A stretch of 6,152 nucleotides of DNA from Oscillospiraceae bacterium. Lineage in GTDB: Bacteria > Bacillota > Clostridia > Oscillospirales > Oscillospiraceae. The notes beneath the pieces were generated by a model. It did not search any database. It had not been told where the DNA came from and saw only the letters and a list, made by a program, of their open reading frames with translations. A program made the position numbers and the translations under genes. Positions 1-5,527 of this stretch are shown piece after piece (positions within the stretch are counted from its first letter, which is position 1; each line of letters starts with the position of its first letter). The stretch spans positions 1 through 6,152 of the forward strand of contig JAEETR010000126.1 in assembly GCA_016286595.1 (NCBI GenBank), written 5' to 3'.

Positions 1-540
1 CACTATGTCCATGGCCACCTTCGCGAGATACAGGTTGGTGCCGATGCCCACGGTGGCGGTGATGCCGGTGGTCCTGAGCACGTCGCGGATCATGGTCATG
101 GCCATGACCCGGGCGGCGTTGGTACCGGTGCGCGCCGCCTCCTCCTGATAGGCGTAGAGGTACATGGTGCAGTCGATGAAGCACTCGTCTATGGAGTAGA
201 CGTGCACGTCCTCCGGCGCCGCGTAGCGCAGATATATGCCGTAGATCTGGGCGGAGACCCGCTCGTACTCCGCCATCCGCGGCGTCGCCGTGATGTAGTC
301 CACCTTCGTGCGGTGGCGGTTCTCATAGTCCCGTATGGCCTGCTTGGCCTCAAAAAGACGGGGACGGCTCGGCACGCCCTTGGCCTTCAGGGAAGGGGAT
401 ACCGCCAGACATATGGTCTGGTCGGAGCGGGTGGGGTCCGCCACCAGCAGGTCCGTGGTCAGCGGGTCGAGCCCCCGGTGGACGCACTCCACCGAGGCGT
501 AGTAGGACTTGAGATCGATGCAGATATATGTCCGTTCCAT
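1..540 (-). CDS. Y-family (UmuC/DinB-like) translesion DNA polymerase, N-terminal part, 3' end outside window
   Basis: Error-prone DNA polymerase that copies past damaged template bases. 180 codons are visible, reading from ATG at 540 to the window edge without a stop. The IMS (palm/fingers) domain is clear. Metal-binding Asp9 sits in CIDLKSYYASVE, with Tyr13/Tyr14 at the steric-gate position and Glu18 after it. The second catalytic site is YSIDECF, with Asp118 and Glu119. Residues 166-177 (GIGTNLYLAKVA) match the conserved segment after it. The little-finger domain and any beta-clamp-binding motif lie outside the window. The gene starts 10 nt after the lexA stop, so the two are almost surely co-transcribed. 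Its best Shine-Dalgarno match, AAGGAG, lies inside the end of lexA, 16 nt from the ATG, which suggests re-initiation or coupling. No alternative in-frame start is nearby. The DLKSYYASVEC style resembles Gram-positive UvrX/UmuC-like polymerases more than DinB (DMDAFFASVE), so no symbol is given. Confidence 0.93.
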   Translation of the reverse strand, partial: MERTYICIDLKSYYASVECVHRGLDPLTTDLLVADPTRSDQTICLAVSPSLKAKGVPSRPRLFEAKQAIRDYENRHRTKVDYITATPRMAEYERVSAQIYGIYLRYAAPEDVHVYSIDECFIDCTMYLYAYQEEAARTGTNAARVMAMTMIRDVLRTTGITATVGIGTNLYLAKVAMDIV

Positions 541-550
541 AGGGGAGACG

Positions 551-1168
551 TCACAGCTCCTTGATAACGTGCTTCGCCACGCCCTGCACCACCAGCTTGT
601 CCACCAGGATGTACCGGCCGGGGTACACGTCCTCGTTGGCGTAGAAGAGGATGGCCTTGTGGCTTGTGTTGTCCACGCCGCCGTAGACCTTCAGCGTGTT
701 CTCGTTGTTCTCATCCAGAGCCACCACCACGTCGCCTATCTCGCAGGAGGTCTGCTTGCGGATGAGCACCAGGTCGCCGTCCTCTATGTCCTCGTCCACC
801 ATGGAGTCGCCCACGGCGCGGAGGAGATAGCACTCACCCTTGCCGAATATGACCTCCGGCAGACTCACGTACATCTCCACCTGCTCCTCCTCGTTCTCCG
901 GGTCGCCGCAGCGGATGCTGCCCACCAGAGGGGCGGAGACGTAGCCGGTGGGGGTCTTGTTTATCTTGGGAAGGCCGGTTATCTCACCGTCCTCATATGT
1001 GAGGATGCCCCGGCGGCTCATCTCCACCAGGTAGTTGTACCCGCTGGCGGGGGAGATACCCACGGCGCCCGCGATGTCCCGCGTGGAGGGGGTGAAATGG
1101 TGCTGGCGGAAGTATTCGCCGATATACCCGGCTATCTGCTCCATTATCTCCGGATTTTTGCTTCGCAT
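551..1168 (-). CDS. lexA: LexA-family SOS repressor with Cys-Gly autocleavage site
   Basis: Transcriptional repressor of the DNA-damage response that inactivates itself by RecA-stimulated cleavage. The protein is 205 residues, the usual LexA size. Residues 1-70 form the winged helix-turn-helix (PEIMEQIAGYIGEYF, TPSTRDIAGAVGIS, NYLVEMSRRGIL). Residues 78-205 form the S24 peptidase-like domain. The scissile bond is Cys87-Gly88 in LVGSIRCGDP. The nucleophile is Ser122 in AVGDSMVDEDIEDGD and the general base is Lys160 in NTLKVYGG. E. coli LexA has these at 84/85, 119 and 156. Most LexA proteins cleave Ala-Gly; Cys-Gly is the UmuD type. The start at 1168 has GAGGTG at 1175-1180, six bases upstream. 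A longer frame from an ATG at 1228 is rejected because that codon lies between the -35 and -10 of the gene's own promoter. The polymerase follows 10 nt after the stop. Because it carries a full DNA-binding domain, this is a repressor rather than a UmuD accessory subunit. It could be a second, cassette-specific LexA paralogue. Confidence 0.93.
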   Translation of the reverse strand: MRSKNPEIMEQIAGYIGEYFRQHHFTPSTRDIAGAVGISPASGYNYLVEMSRRGILTYEDGEITGLPKINKTPTGYVSAPLVGSIRCGDPENEEEQVEMYVSLPEVIFGKGECYLLRAVGDSMVDEDIEDGDLVLIRKQTSCEIGDVVVALDENNENTLKVYGGVDNTSHKAILFYANEDVYPGRYILVDKLVVQGVAKHVIKEL

Positions 1169-1192
1169 ACCCGACACCTCGCTTTGTGATCT

Positions 1193-1215
1193 ATCATAAG
1201 CGAACTGCTTACGAT
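1193..1215. promoter_or_regulatory. Candidate LexA operator (imperfect 23-bp palindrome)
   Basis: Inverted repeat with 9-bp arms ATCATAAGC and GCTTACGAT around a 5-bp centre; 8 of 9 arm positions pair. It covers the expected transcription start of the lexA promoter (about 7 nt past the -10) and ends 25 nt before the lexA start codon, the right place for autorepression. It is not the usual Gram-positive SOS box (CGAAC-N4-GTTCG); only a single half site, CGAAC (1201-1205), falls inside it. The assignment to LexA is inferred from position and symmetry. Confidence 0.55.
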
Positions 1216-1219
1216 AACT

Positions 1220-1247
1220 ATTATACACGCTTCGTCGGGAATTGCAA
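1220..1247 (-). promoter_or_regulatory. Promoter of the lexA-polymerase operon
   Basis: Read on the minus strand, a -35 TTGCAA (1247-1242) and a perfect -10 TATAAT (1225-1220) are separated by 16 bp. The predicted start of transcription is near 1213, inside the palindrome at 1193-1215, giving a leader of about 45 nt before the ATG at 1168. Confidence 0.75.
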
Positions 1248-1263
1248 GAGGAAAGTTGGCGCC

Positions 1264-1292
1264 TTGTTGACGGCGGGAAAAGATGGTATAAT
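1264..1292 (+). promoter_or_regulatory. Extended -10 promoter, divergent from lexA
   Basis: A perfect -10 TATAAT (1287-1292) is preceded by TGG, forming an extended -10 (TGnTATAAT). The -35 is TTGTTG (1264-1269) with a 17-bp spacer. TTGACG (1267-1272) is closer to consensus but only 14 bp away. Transcription would begin near 1299, one to eleven bases before the candidate start codons of the small ORF. Confidence 0.7.
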
Positions 1293-1300
1293 CACAGCGG

Positions 1301-1483
1301 GTGATGACTATGGAAAATGGAAACGGCGATACGATCAGCCGCTCCGATAAAGAGAAAACGCACCTGCTGTTTATCAAACAGAAAGAACTGCTGGACAGTT
1401 TCCTTGAGCACGGCGCGATCTCCCGTGCCCAGTACGACAAGAGCCTGCACGATCTGCGGGAGAAGATGGGAGAGAGTGAATGA
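1301..1483 (+). CDS. Small SHOCT-like protein, 60 residues
   Basis: Function unknown. Residues 23-56 (from LLFIKQKELLD to LHDLREKMG) look like the SHOCT-type short amphipathic module: a helix, then a turn with G-A-I-S-x-x-Q-Y, then a second helix of alternating charged and hydrophobic residues. Such modules are usually oligomerisation or targeting tails. There is no membrane segment or signal peptide. The N-terminal 20 residues are polar and charged. The start could be GTG 1301, ATG 1304 or ATG 1310; an in-frame TAA at 1289-1291 excludes anything earlier. No good Shine-Dalgarno is visible for any of them, and the predicted transcription start lies only 1-11 nt upstream, so translation may be leaderless. 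The promoter placement supports a real gene. Its stop overlaps the frame of the EamA remnant that follows, so it may be an intact small gene or a replacement of that gene's front part. Confidence 0.6.
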   Translation: MMTMENGNGDTISRSDKEKTHLLFIKQKELLDSFLEHGAISRAQYDKSLHDLREKMGESE

Positions 1484-1739
1484 TAAAGGCGCGCTGGGCA
1501 TGGCCGTGTTCTGCACCCTGCCGGGACACAGCGTTTTCAGCTGGGGCCTGAAATACGAGAGCGCCGCGTTCATCTCCGCGGCGAAGCTGCTGGAGCCCGT
1601 GTTCGCAGGCATATTGGGCGCGCTTCTGTTCAGGGAGATACCGAAAACGCAGGTGATCGTCGGAGGCTGCGTCGTCATACTGGGCGTGTACGTATATTCA
1701 AGATTCTCGGAGAGCGCGGCCGGCACCGCGTCCGGTTGA
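1476..1739 (+). pseudogene. C-terminal remnant of an EamA/DMT-family transporter
   Basis: About 87 codons, from a GTG at 1476 that overlaps the stop of the preceding small ORF, encode only the last part of a drug/metabolite transporter. Three hydrophobic segments are visible: LGMAVFCTLPGHSVFSWGLKY, then ISAAKLLEPVFAGILGALLF, then TQVIVGGCVVILGVYVYSRF. The pattern GHSVFSWGLKY...LEPVFAG...LFREIP matches the end of the second EamA repeat, including the conserved Glu-Pro of the penultimate helix. Full proteins are around 290-300 residues with ten helices, so roughly seven helices are missing. The upstream part of this frame (from 1317) is only a shadow of the small ORF and does not look like transporter. 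The likely history is a deletion or replacement that removed the 5' two thirds. Translation through coupling from the upstream gene is possible but a functional carrier is unlikely. Confidence 0.75.
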
Positions 1740-1771
1740 AGCCATAACGCTGACAGCGTAAAATTGCGGCG

Positions 1772-1792
1772 AAAAAGCCCGCTCTGCCGGGC
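1772..1792 (-). terminator. Terminator-like hairpin reading on the minus strand
   Basis: Arms GCCCG (1777-1781) and CGGGC (1788-1792) close a 6-nt loop. On the minus strand the stem is followed directly by TTTTT (1776-1772). A second pair, CGGCG 1767-1771 with CGCCG 1800-1804, could extend it across an internal loop. On the plus strand no T tract follows. No minus-strand gene is seen upstream of it between 1800 and 2830. Confidence 0.5.
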
Positions 1793-1825
1793 AATATAAC
1801 GCCGATTAAACTATGGAGGGTTGTT

Positions 1826-2338
1826 ATGAAGCTTGCGGTAATATATGATTCCAAAACCGGCAACACCCGTCAGGCGGCTGAGTGGATCGCTGAGGGCATG
1901 AACGGGACGGGGAACGCAGAGGCCAGAGCCTTCTCCATCCACGACGCGGACGAGGATTTCGTGCGGGAGTGTGCCGGGGTCGTCATCGGCTCGCCCTCCT
2001 ACGCGGCCCAGCTGACCCCGGACCTGCACGCCTGGATGCTCGCGTCAGCCAAAAAACTGGCGTTTGCCGGCAAGCTGGCCGGGGCCTTCGCCACGGAACA
2101 GTTCACCCACGGCGGCGCGGAGTCGGTCATCCAGTCCATACTGACAATGGAGATGGTCAACGGGATGCTGTGCTACTCCGGCGGCGGCGCGTTCGGCATG
2201 CCGGTGATACATCTGGGACCTGTGGGCGTCAACGGCAACGTGGAGAAGCACAACGGCATGGAGCGTTACAGGGACAACTTCATCGTCTTCGGTCAGCGCT
2301 TTGCCAAAAAAGCGGCCGAAATATCCGGAAACGGGTGA
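1826..2338 (+). CDS. Flavodoxin-family protein
   Basis: Predicted FMN-binding electron carrier or small quinone/flavin reductase in the cytoplasm. It has 170 residues, close to the usual size of flavodoxin-fold proteins. The FMN phosphate loop is YDSKTGNTRQ, with Ser9, Thr11, Gly12 and Thr14. The second flavin-binding loop is GVVIGSPSYAAQ (51-62) and the third region is AGAFATEQFTHGGAES (85-100). The insert GMPVIHLGPVGVNG (124-137) resembles WrbA/NAD(P)H:quinone reductase-like members more than classic ferredoxin-replacing flavodoxins. The start ATG has GGAGG at 1815-1819, six bases upstream. A possible -10, TATAAC (1795-1800), has no clear -35. The C_GCAxxG_C_C gene begins 6 nt after the stop, so the two form an operon. 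The reaction partner is not known. Confidence 0.88.
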   Translation: MKLAVIYDSKTGNTRQAAEWIAEGMNGTGNAEARAFSIHDADEDFVRECAGVVIGSPSYAAQLTPDLHAWMLASAKKLAFAGKLAGAFATEQFTHGGAESVIQSILTMEMVNGMLCYSGGGAFGMPVIHLGPVGVNGNVEKHNGMERYRDNFIVFGQRFAKKAAEISGNG

Positions 2339-2344
2339 GCGGCT

Positions 2345-2815
2345 GTGAAGGACCATGCTGAGATCGCGGAACGGCTATTCCGCAGGGGCTACAACTGCGC
2401 TCAGGCGGTGTTCTGCGCGTTTTCCGACGTCACCGGGTACGACGTTGACACCTCCGCCCGGATGGCCTCCTCCTTCGGAGGCGGCCTGGGACGGCTGAGG
2501 GAGACCTGCGGCGCCGTAAGCGCCGCGGCTCTGGTGCTGGGTATCGCAAAGGGCTATGACGACCCTGCCGATCCGGAGGCAAAGTCGCGCCATTACGCCC
2601 TGGTCCGTGAGTTTGCGGACAGGTTCAGGGCCGGAAACGGGAGCATAATATGCCGGGAGCTTCTGACGTCGGCCGGTCTTGCGCCCGAGAGCGGGGGAGA
2701 GCCGGAGAGACGAACGGAGGAGTTCTATCATAAGCGCCCCTGCCTCGCACTCGTGTCCCGGGCCGCGGGTATTCTCGACGAGATGCTCCGGACGGACGGC
2801 GCGGGCGATTTATAA
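2345..2815 (+). CDS. C_GCAxxG_C_C family putative redox-active protein
   Basis: A 156-residue member of the cysteine-motif family PF09719, thought to be redox active or metal binding; its biochemical role is not established. The family cysteines are in place: Cys18 in RGYNCAQAV, Cys55 in RETCGAVSAAALVLG, Cys103 in IICRELL and Cys133 in KRPCLALV. Cys24 is extra. The glycine-rich SSFGGGLGRLRE before Cys55 is typical. The glycine normally closing the central motif is Ala here (CGAVSA), a conservative change. The start is GTG at 2345, 6 nt after the flavodoxin stop with only a weak ribosome site, so translation is probably coupled. The gene ends just before a strong terminator. Pairing with a flavodoxin-fold protein suggests a shared electron-transfer task, by inference only. 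Confidence 0.88.
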   Translation: MKDHAEIAERLFRRGYNCAQAVFCAFSDVTGYDVDTSARMASSFGGGLGRLRETCGAVSAAALVLGIAKGYDDPADPEAKSRHYALVREFADRFRAGNGSIICRELLTSAGLAPESGGEPERRTEEFYHKRPCLALVSRAAGILDEMLRTDGAGDL

Positions 2816-2830
2816 CGACCGTAAAAACAC

Positions 2831-2862
2831 AAAAAAAGGACGCCCGGAGGCGTCCTTTTTTT
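2831..2862. terminator. Bidirectional rho-independent terminator
   Basis: Perfect 7-bp stem GGACGCC (2838-2844) and GGCGTCC (2849-2855) with loop CGGA, flanked by A7 on the left and T7 on the right. It can stop transcription both from the redox operon (plus strand) and from the glycosyltransferase gene (minus strand), whose stop codon is 12 nt away. Confidence 0.93.
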
Positions 2863-2874
2863 ATCTCAACTGTT

Positions 2875-4302
2875 TCAAGGCTCTTCCGACACCTTGACTC
2901 TGACGGGGGAGACCCATTTTGACGTGGTGATCTTCTTGTACTTGAAAAACGCCGTGAAGTTCACCAGCGCTATGTAGGGGCGGAAGAAGAAAGCGTCAAG
3001 AAGACCGTAGAACAGCACCTTCACCATCTCGCTGAAGGTCAGCTTTTCCTGGGGACAGTAACGGTTGTCGATGTACGTGATGGCCGTGAGTATCAGCCCC
3101 AGCAGCACGTACATCATAAACGCCGCGGCCATGGCCGCAATGGAGGTGCTGCCCAGGATTATGCTCAGCGCCGTGGAGATACAGCCCAGCACCATAAAGA
3201 TGGGGCTCAACAGCTCGTACATTATGATGTAGGGCAGCATGAACATTCCCACCACGCCGTAGCGGGGATTGAGTATCATGGACTTGTACTTGGTAATGGT
3301 CTGGATCAGTCCGCAGTGCCAGCGCAGACGCTGGGATTTGAGGTCCTTCATGCTGGCAGGTCCCTGGGTCCAGCAGATGCTCTCCGGCACGAAGCGCATG
3401 GAAAAGGGCGTTTTGCTCTTTCTGTAATACTGCTGCAGCTTGACGGTGACCTCCATATCCTCACCCTTGCTGACGGGGTCGTAGCCGCCTATGGCGATGA
3501 GGGCGTCCTTCTTGAAAAGACCGTAGCCGCCGGAGATGATGAGGTTGGCGTTCATCAGGTCCTGGAACACCCTGGTGCCCAGAAAACCGCGGCTGTACTC
3601 GAGTATCTGCATGTTGACGACGGCGTTTTTCCCCATGCCGCCGCTGACGGGCATGGCGTCGCGGAAGTGCATGTTGTTGGATATCTTGATGTTTCCGCCC
3701 ACGCCTACCACGTTGCTGCTCTCAAGAAGCGCGCGGCAGGCAAGGCGAAGGGAGTCCTTCTGCAGTATCTCGTCGCCGTCCATGTTTATGATGTACGGGT
3801 AAGCCGCCACGTTTATCCCGGCGTTTATGGCGTCGGCCTTGCACCCTCCGTTCTCCTTCGAGATGAGGGTTATCAGCACCTCGCCCATTCGGCAGGAGTA
3901 TATCTCGTGTATCGGATGGCAGGTGACCTGGTATCTGATAGGCCGGGAAGTCTCCAGGGCGAGAGGGAAGGCGTCCAGCATGACCTGCTTGGTGTTGTCC
4001 TTGGAGCCGTCGTCTATCACCACTATCTCAAAGCGCTTGAATTCCAGCCGCAGAAGGTTCCTCACCGTCTGCACCACGCCCGCCTCCTCGTTGTATGCCG
4101 GTACGAGGATGGAGATGGGGTAATAGTACTCGTGGTCTATGACGTTGTGCAGGGCTTCCATGCGCCGCCGCCTGTTGGCGTTGAAGGCGCCGCCCAGACA
4201 GCATATGAGCAGATACAGCGTGTAGATCCACAGATATACAGTTATGAAGGCGTTGAAATACGTGGTGAACATCACCGCCGCGGTCCTTAAACCGGCCATC
4301 AT
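2875..4302 (-). CDS. Membrane-bound processive family 2 glycosyltransferase (polysaccharide synthase type)
   Basis: Predicted to polymerise a nucleotide sugar into a surface or extracellular polysaccharide and move the chain through the membrane, as in NodC, HasA, IcaA/PgaC and BcsA. It has 475 residues. An N-terminal membrane segment lies at about 12-38 and the GT-A domain at about 62-330, followed by several membrane segments (roughly 347-385, 388-412 and 426-452) and a short basic tail. Catalytic motifs are complete: PISILVPAYNEE (62-73), VIDDGS with Asp97/98, MDGDE with Asp175 and Asp177, KGEDME with Glu281/Asp282, and QRLRW (324-328), the processivity signature. There is no PilZ domain. 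The first ATG (4302) overlaps the upstream HEAT gene stop as ATGA, and a second ATG follows at 4299; GGTGAG upstream serves either. The sugar used cannot be read from the sequence; GlcNAc-type polymers are possible. Transcription ends at the hairpin 2831-2862. Confidence 0.93.
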   Translation of the reverse strand: MMAGLRTAAVMFTTYFNAFITVYLWIYTLYLLICCLGGAFNANRRRRMEALHNVIDHEYYYPISILVPAYNEEAGVVQTVRNLLRLEFKRFEIVVIDDGSKDNTKQVMLDAFPLALETSRPIRYQVTCHPIHEIYSCRMGEVLITLISKENGGCKADAINAGINVAAYPYIINMDGDEILQKDSLRLACRALLESSNVVGVGGNIKISNNMHFRDAMPVSGGMGKNAVVNMQILEYSRGFLGTRVFQDLMNANLIISGGYGLFKKDALIAIGGYDPVSKGEDMEVTVKLQQYYRKSKTPFSMRFVPESICWTQGPASMKDLKSQRLRWHCGLIQTITKYKSMILNPRYGVVGMFMLPYIIMYELLSPIFMVLGCISTALSIILGSTSIAAMAAAFMMYVLLGLILTAITYIDNRYCPQEKLTFSEMVKVLFYGLLDAFFFRPYIALVNFTAFFKYKKITTSKWVSPVRVKVSEEP

Positions 4303-5387
4303 ACGCTCACCGATCCTTTCGAATTGAGTGCGAACCTGAGGGCGTCCGCCGCAAAGGCGTCGCTTCCGCCGAGTATCTCATCAAAGACCTTCGCCGGCGG
4401 GTCCAGCTTCACCAGGGATGAAGCGCAGTTCATGCGCACGTTCCACGCGGGGGAGGTTATGCCGTATTTCAGGGCCTCCACCGCCTCGTCGTCCCCCGGA
4501 TACTCGTCCAGACCTGTGGCGGCCACCGCAGCGGTCTGCCAGTCCTCGGCCTTTCCCTTGTCCATCAGGGTCCTGATAAGTATCTGTTTCGTCTCCTCCG
4601 AGGGAACCTTGAGGATGAGCCGCAGTATGTCGCAGCGCTGATCGGTACTTATATCGCCGCTTTCAAGGCGCTTTTTGAACAGCGTGTCCCACTCGTGGAA
4701 GCCCGCCACGGTGAAGAACGTTATCACCGCGGACTGGCTGTGATCGTCGTACCTGTCGAACCGCTCCATAAGAGCCCGGGCAAGCTCCGCCCGGTCCCCG
4801 CTGAAGGTGTTCATACCGTCGGACAGGAGTTTTTCGTTGTGGAGCCGTGCGTCGTCGCTGAGGGTCTCCACCGCGTCGGCCACGGCACGGGCGTCGCCCA
4901 GATTGTACAGCGCCTTCAGCGCGTTCTCCCGGCAGTAGACCGAGCTTCCGGACAGCAGCCGCCTGACGAAGCCGACGTAATCCGCCTTTTGCTCATCCGT
5001 AAGACCGGAAAGGTCGGCCACGGACAGCACGTAGGCGAAATAACCCTTCTCCGCGTTGTCGGCGCGGCCGCCTACCCGGGCTGTCAGTCTCCTGCTGTTA
5101 TCCCGCAAAATAGCGGCGCAGGCCTTCTTCTGTGTCGTTTCGCTGAGTTCGCCGAAAGCCCGGAGCCAGCCGCTGACGGAGAAACGGGCTATCTCCCTGC
5201 CTTTCAGCACGAAGCTCCCGGCGTTCCCGCACCGGGTGATGACAGACTCCCAGCCCATCCGGCGGTTTTCCTGGGCCCGCTCACGCTTGCCGTTGCGCAG
5301 ATATACGACGATCCTCACGATGAGCACCGCCAGCACAAGAGCGCAAATCCCGATTATCTGATAGTTCGTTTTCAGAATCTCTGTCAC
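4299..5387 (-). CDS. Membrane-anchored HEAT-repeat protein, partner of the glycosyltransferase
   Basis: Function not known; it looks like a protein-interaction scaffold fixed to the membrane. The protein is 362 residues from the GTG at 5387. A single hydrophobic helix (about residues 11-30, IIGICALVLAVLIVRIVVYL) is followed by a basic stretch RNGKRERAQENRR, so the large domain is predicted to be cytoplasmic. Residues from about 60 to the end are helical; clear HEAT-like units lie near 149-176 (ENALKALYNLGDARAVADAV), 284-308 (QTAAVAATGLDEY...AVEAL) and 315-341 (WNVRMNCASSLVKLD). The GTG has GGAGG (5396-5400) eight bases upstream. A longer frame from an ATG at 5498 is rejected because it starts inside the promoter. 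The gene ends in a 4-nt ATGA overlap with the glycosyltransferase, which implies translation in a fixed ratio and probably a complex at the membrane. No enzyme motif is seen. Confidence 0.82.
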   Translation of the reverse strand: MTEILKTNYQIIGICALVLAVLIVRIVVYLRNGKRERAQENRRMGWESVITRCGNAGSFVLKGREIARFSVSGWLRAFGELSETTQKKACAAILRDNSRRLTARVGGRADNAEKGYFAYVLSVADLSGLTDEQKADYVGFVRRLLSGSSVYCRENALKALYNLGDARAVADAVETLSDDARLHNEKLLSDGMNTFSGDRAELARALMERFDRYDDHSQSAVITFFTVAGFHEWDTLFKKRLESGDISTDQRCDILRLILKVPSEETKQILIRTLMDKGKAEDWQTAAVAATGLDEYPGDDEAVEALKYGITSPAWNVRMNCASSLVKLDPPAKVFDEILGGSDAFAADALRFALNSKGSVSV

Positions 5388-5477
5388 GTAAATAGCCTCC
5401 GTTTTCGCGTAGAGCAAAGGCAGAATACTGCTTTCGCGGTCGAAAATGGCTGTTTTGAGGGGTATCCCGCTGAACAC

Positions 5478-5506
5478 ATGATAAAGCAGTTTTCGCAAAA
5501 AGACAA
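5478..5506 (-). promoter_or_regulatory. Promoter of the HEAT protein-glycosyltransferase operon
   Basis: On the minus strand, -35 TTGTCT (5506-5501) and -10 TATCAT (5483-5478) are separated by exactly 17 bp. The predicted start is near 5471, leaving a leader of about 84 nt before the GTG at 5387. The promoter lies just downstream of the terminator that closes the phosphatase gene, which fits separate transcription. Confidence 0.65.
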
Positions 5507-5527
5507 TACCGCGCGGGAAAAAGTACG

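Noticed and set aside
202..1189. Plus-strand open frames opposite the polymerase and lexA genes (202-564 and 509-1189)
   Set aside because: They lie antisense to genes with complete catalytic motifs, and their His/Val/Arg-rich content is typical of the complement of GC-rich coding DNA.
1201..1214. Canonical Gram-positive SOS box (CGAAC-N4-GTTCG)
   Set aside because: Only the first half CGAAC is present; the second half reads TACGA. The wider palindrome is a better explanation.
1169..1228. N-terminal extension of LexA from an ATG at 1228
   Set aside because: The codon falls inside the promoter, and the shorter start has a good ribosome binding site.
1317..1739. One long transporter-like frame starting at 1317
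   Set aside because: Transporter similarity begins only after about 1480; the earlier part is the out-of-frame shadow of the 60-residue ORF.
3316..4290. 324-residue plus-strand frame across the glycosyltransferase
   Set aside because: The minus strand carries a full GT2 enzyme with all motifs; this frame has no recognisable domain or ribosome site.
5388..5498. 37-residue N-terminal extension of the HEAT protein from an ATG at 5498
   Set aside because: It begins inside the promoter spacer, and the GTG at 5387 has a GGAGG site eight bases upstream and a more sensible N-terminus.
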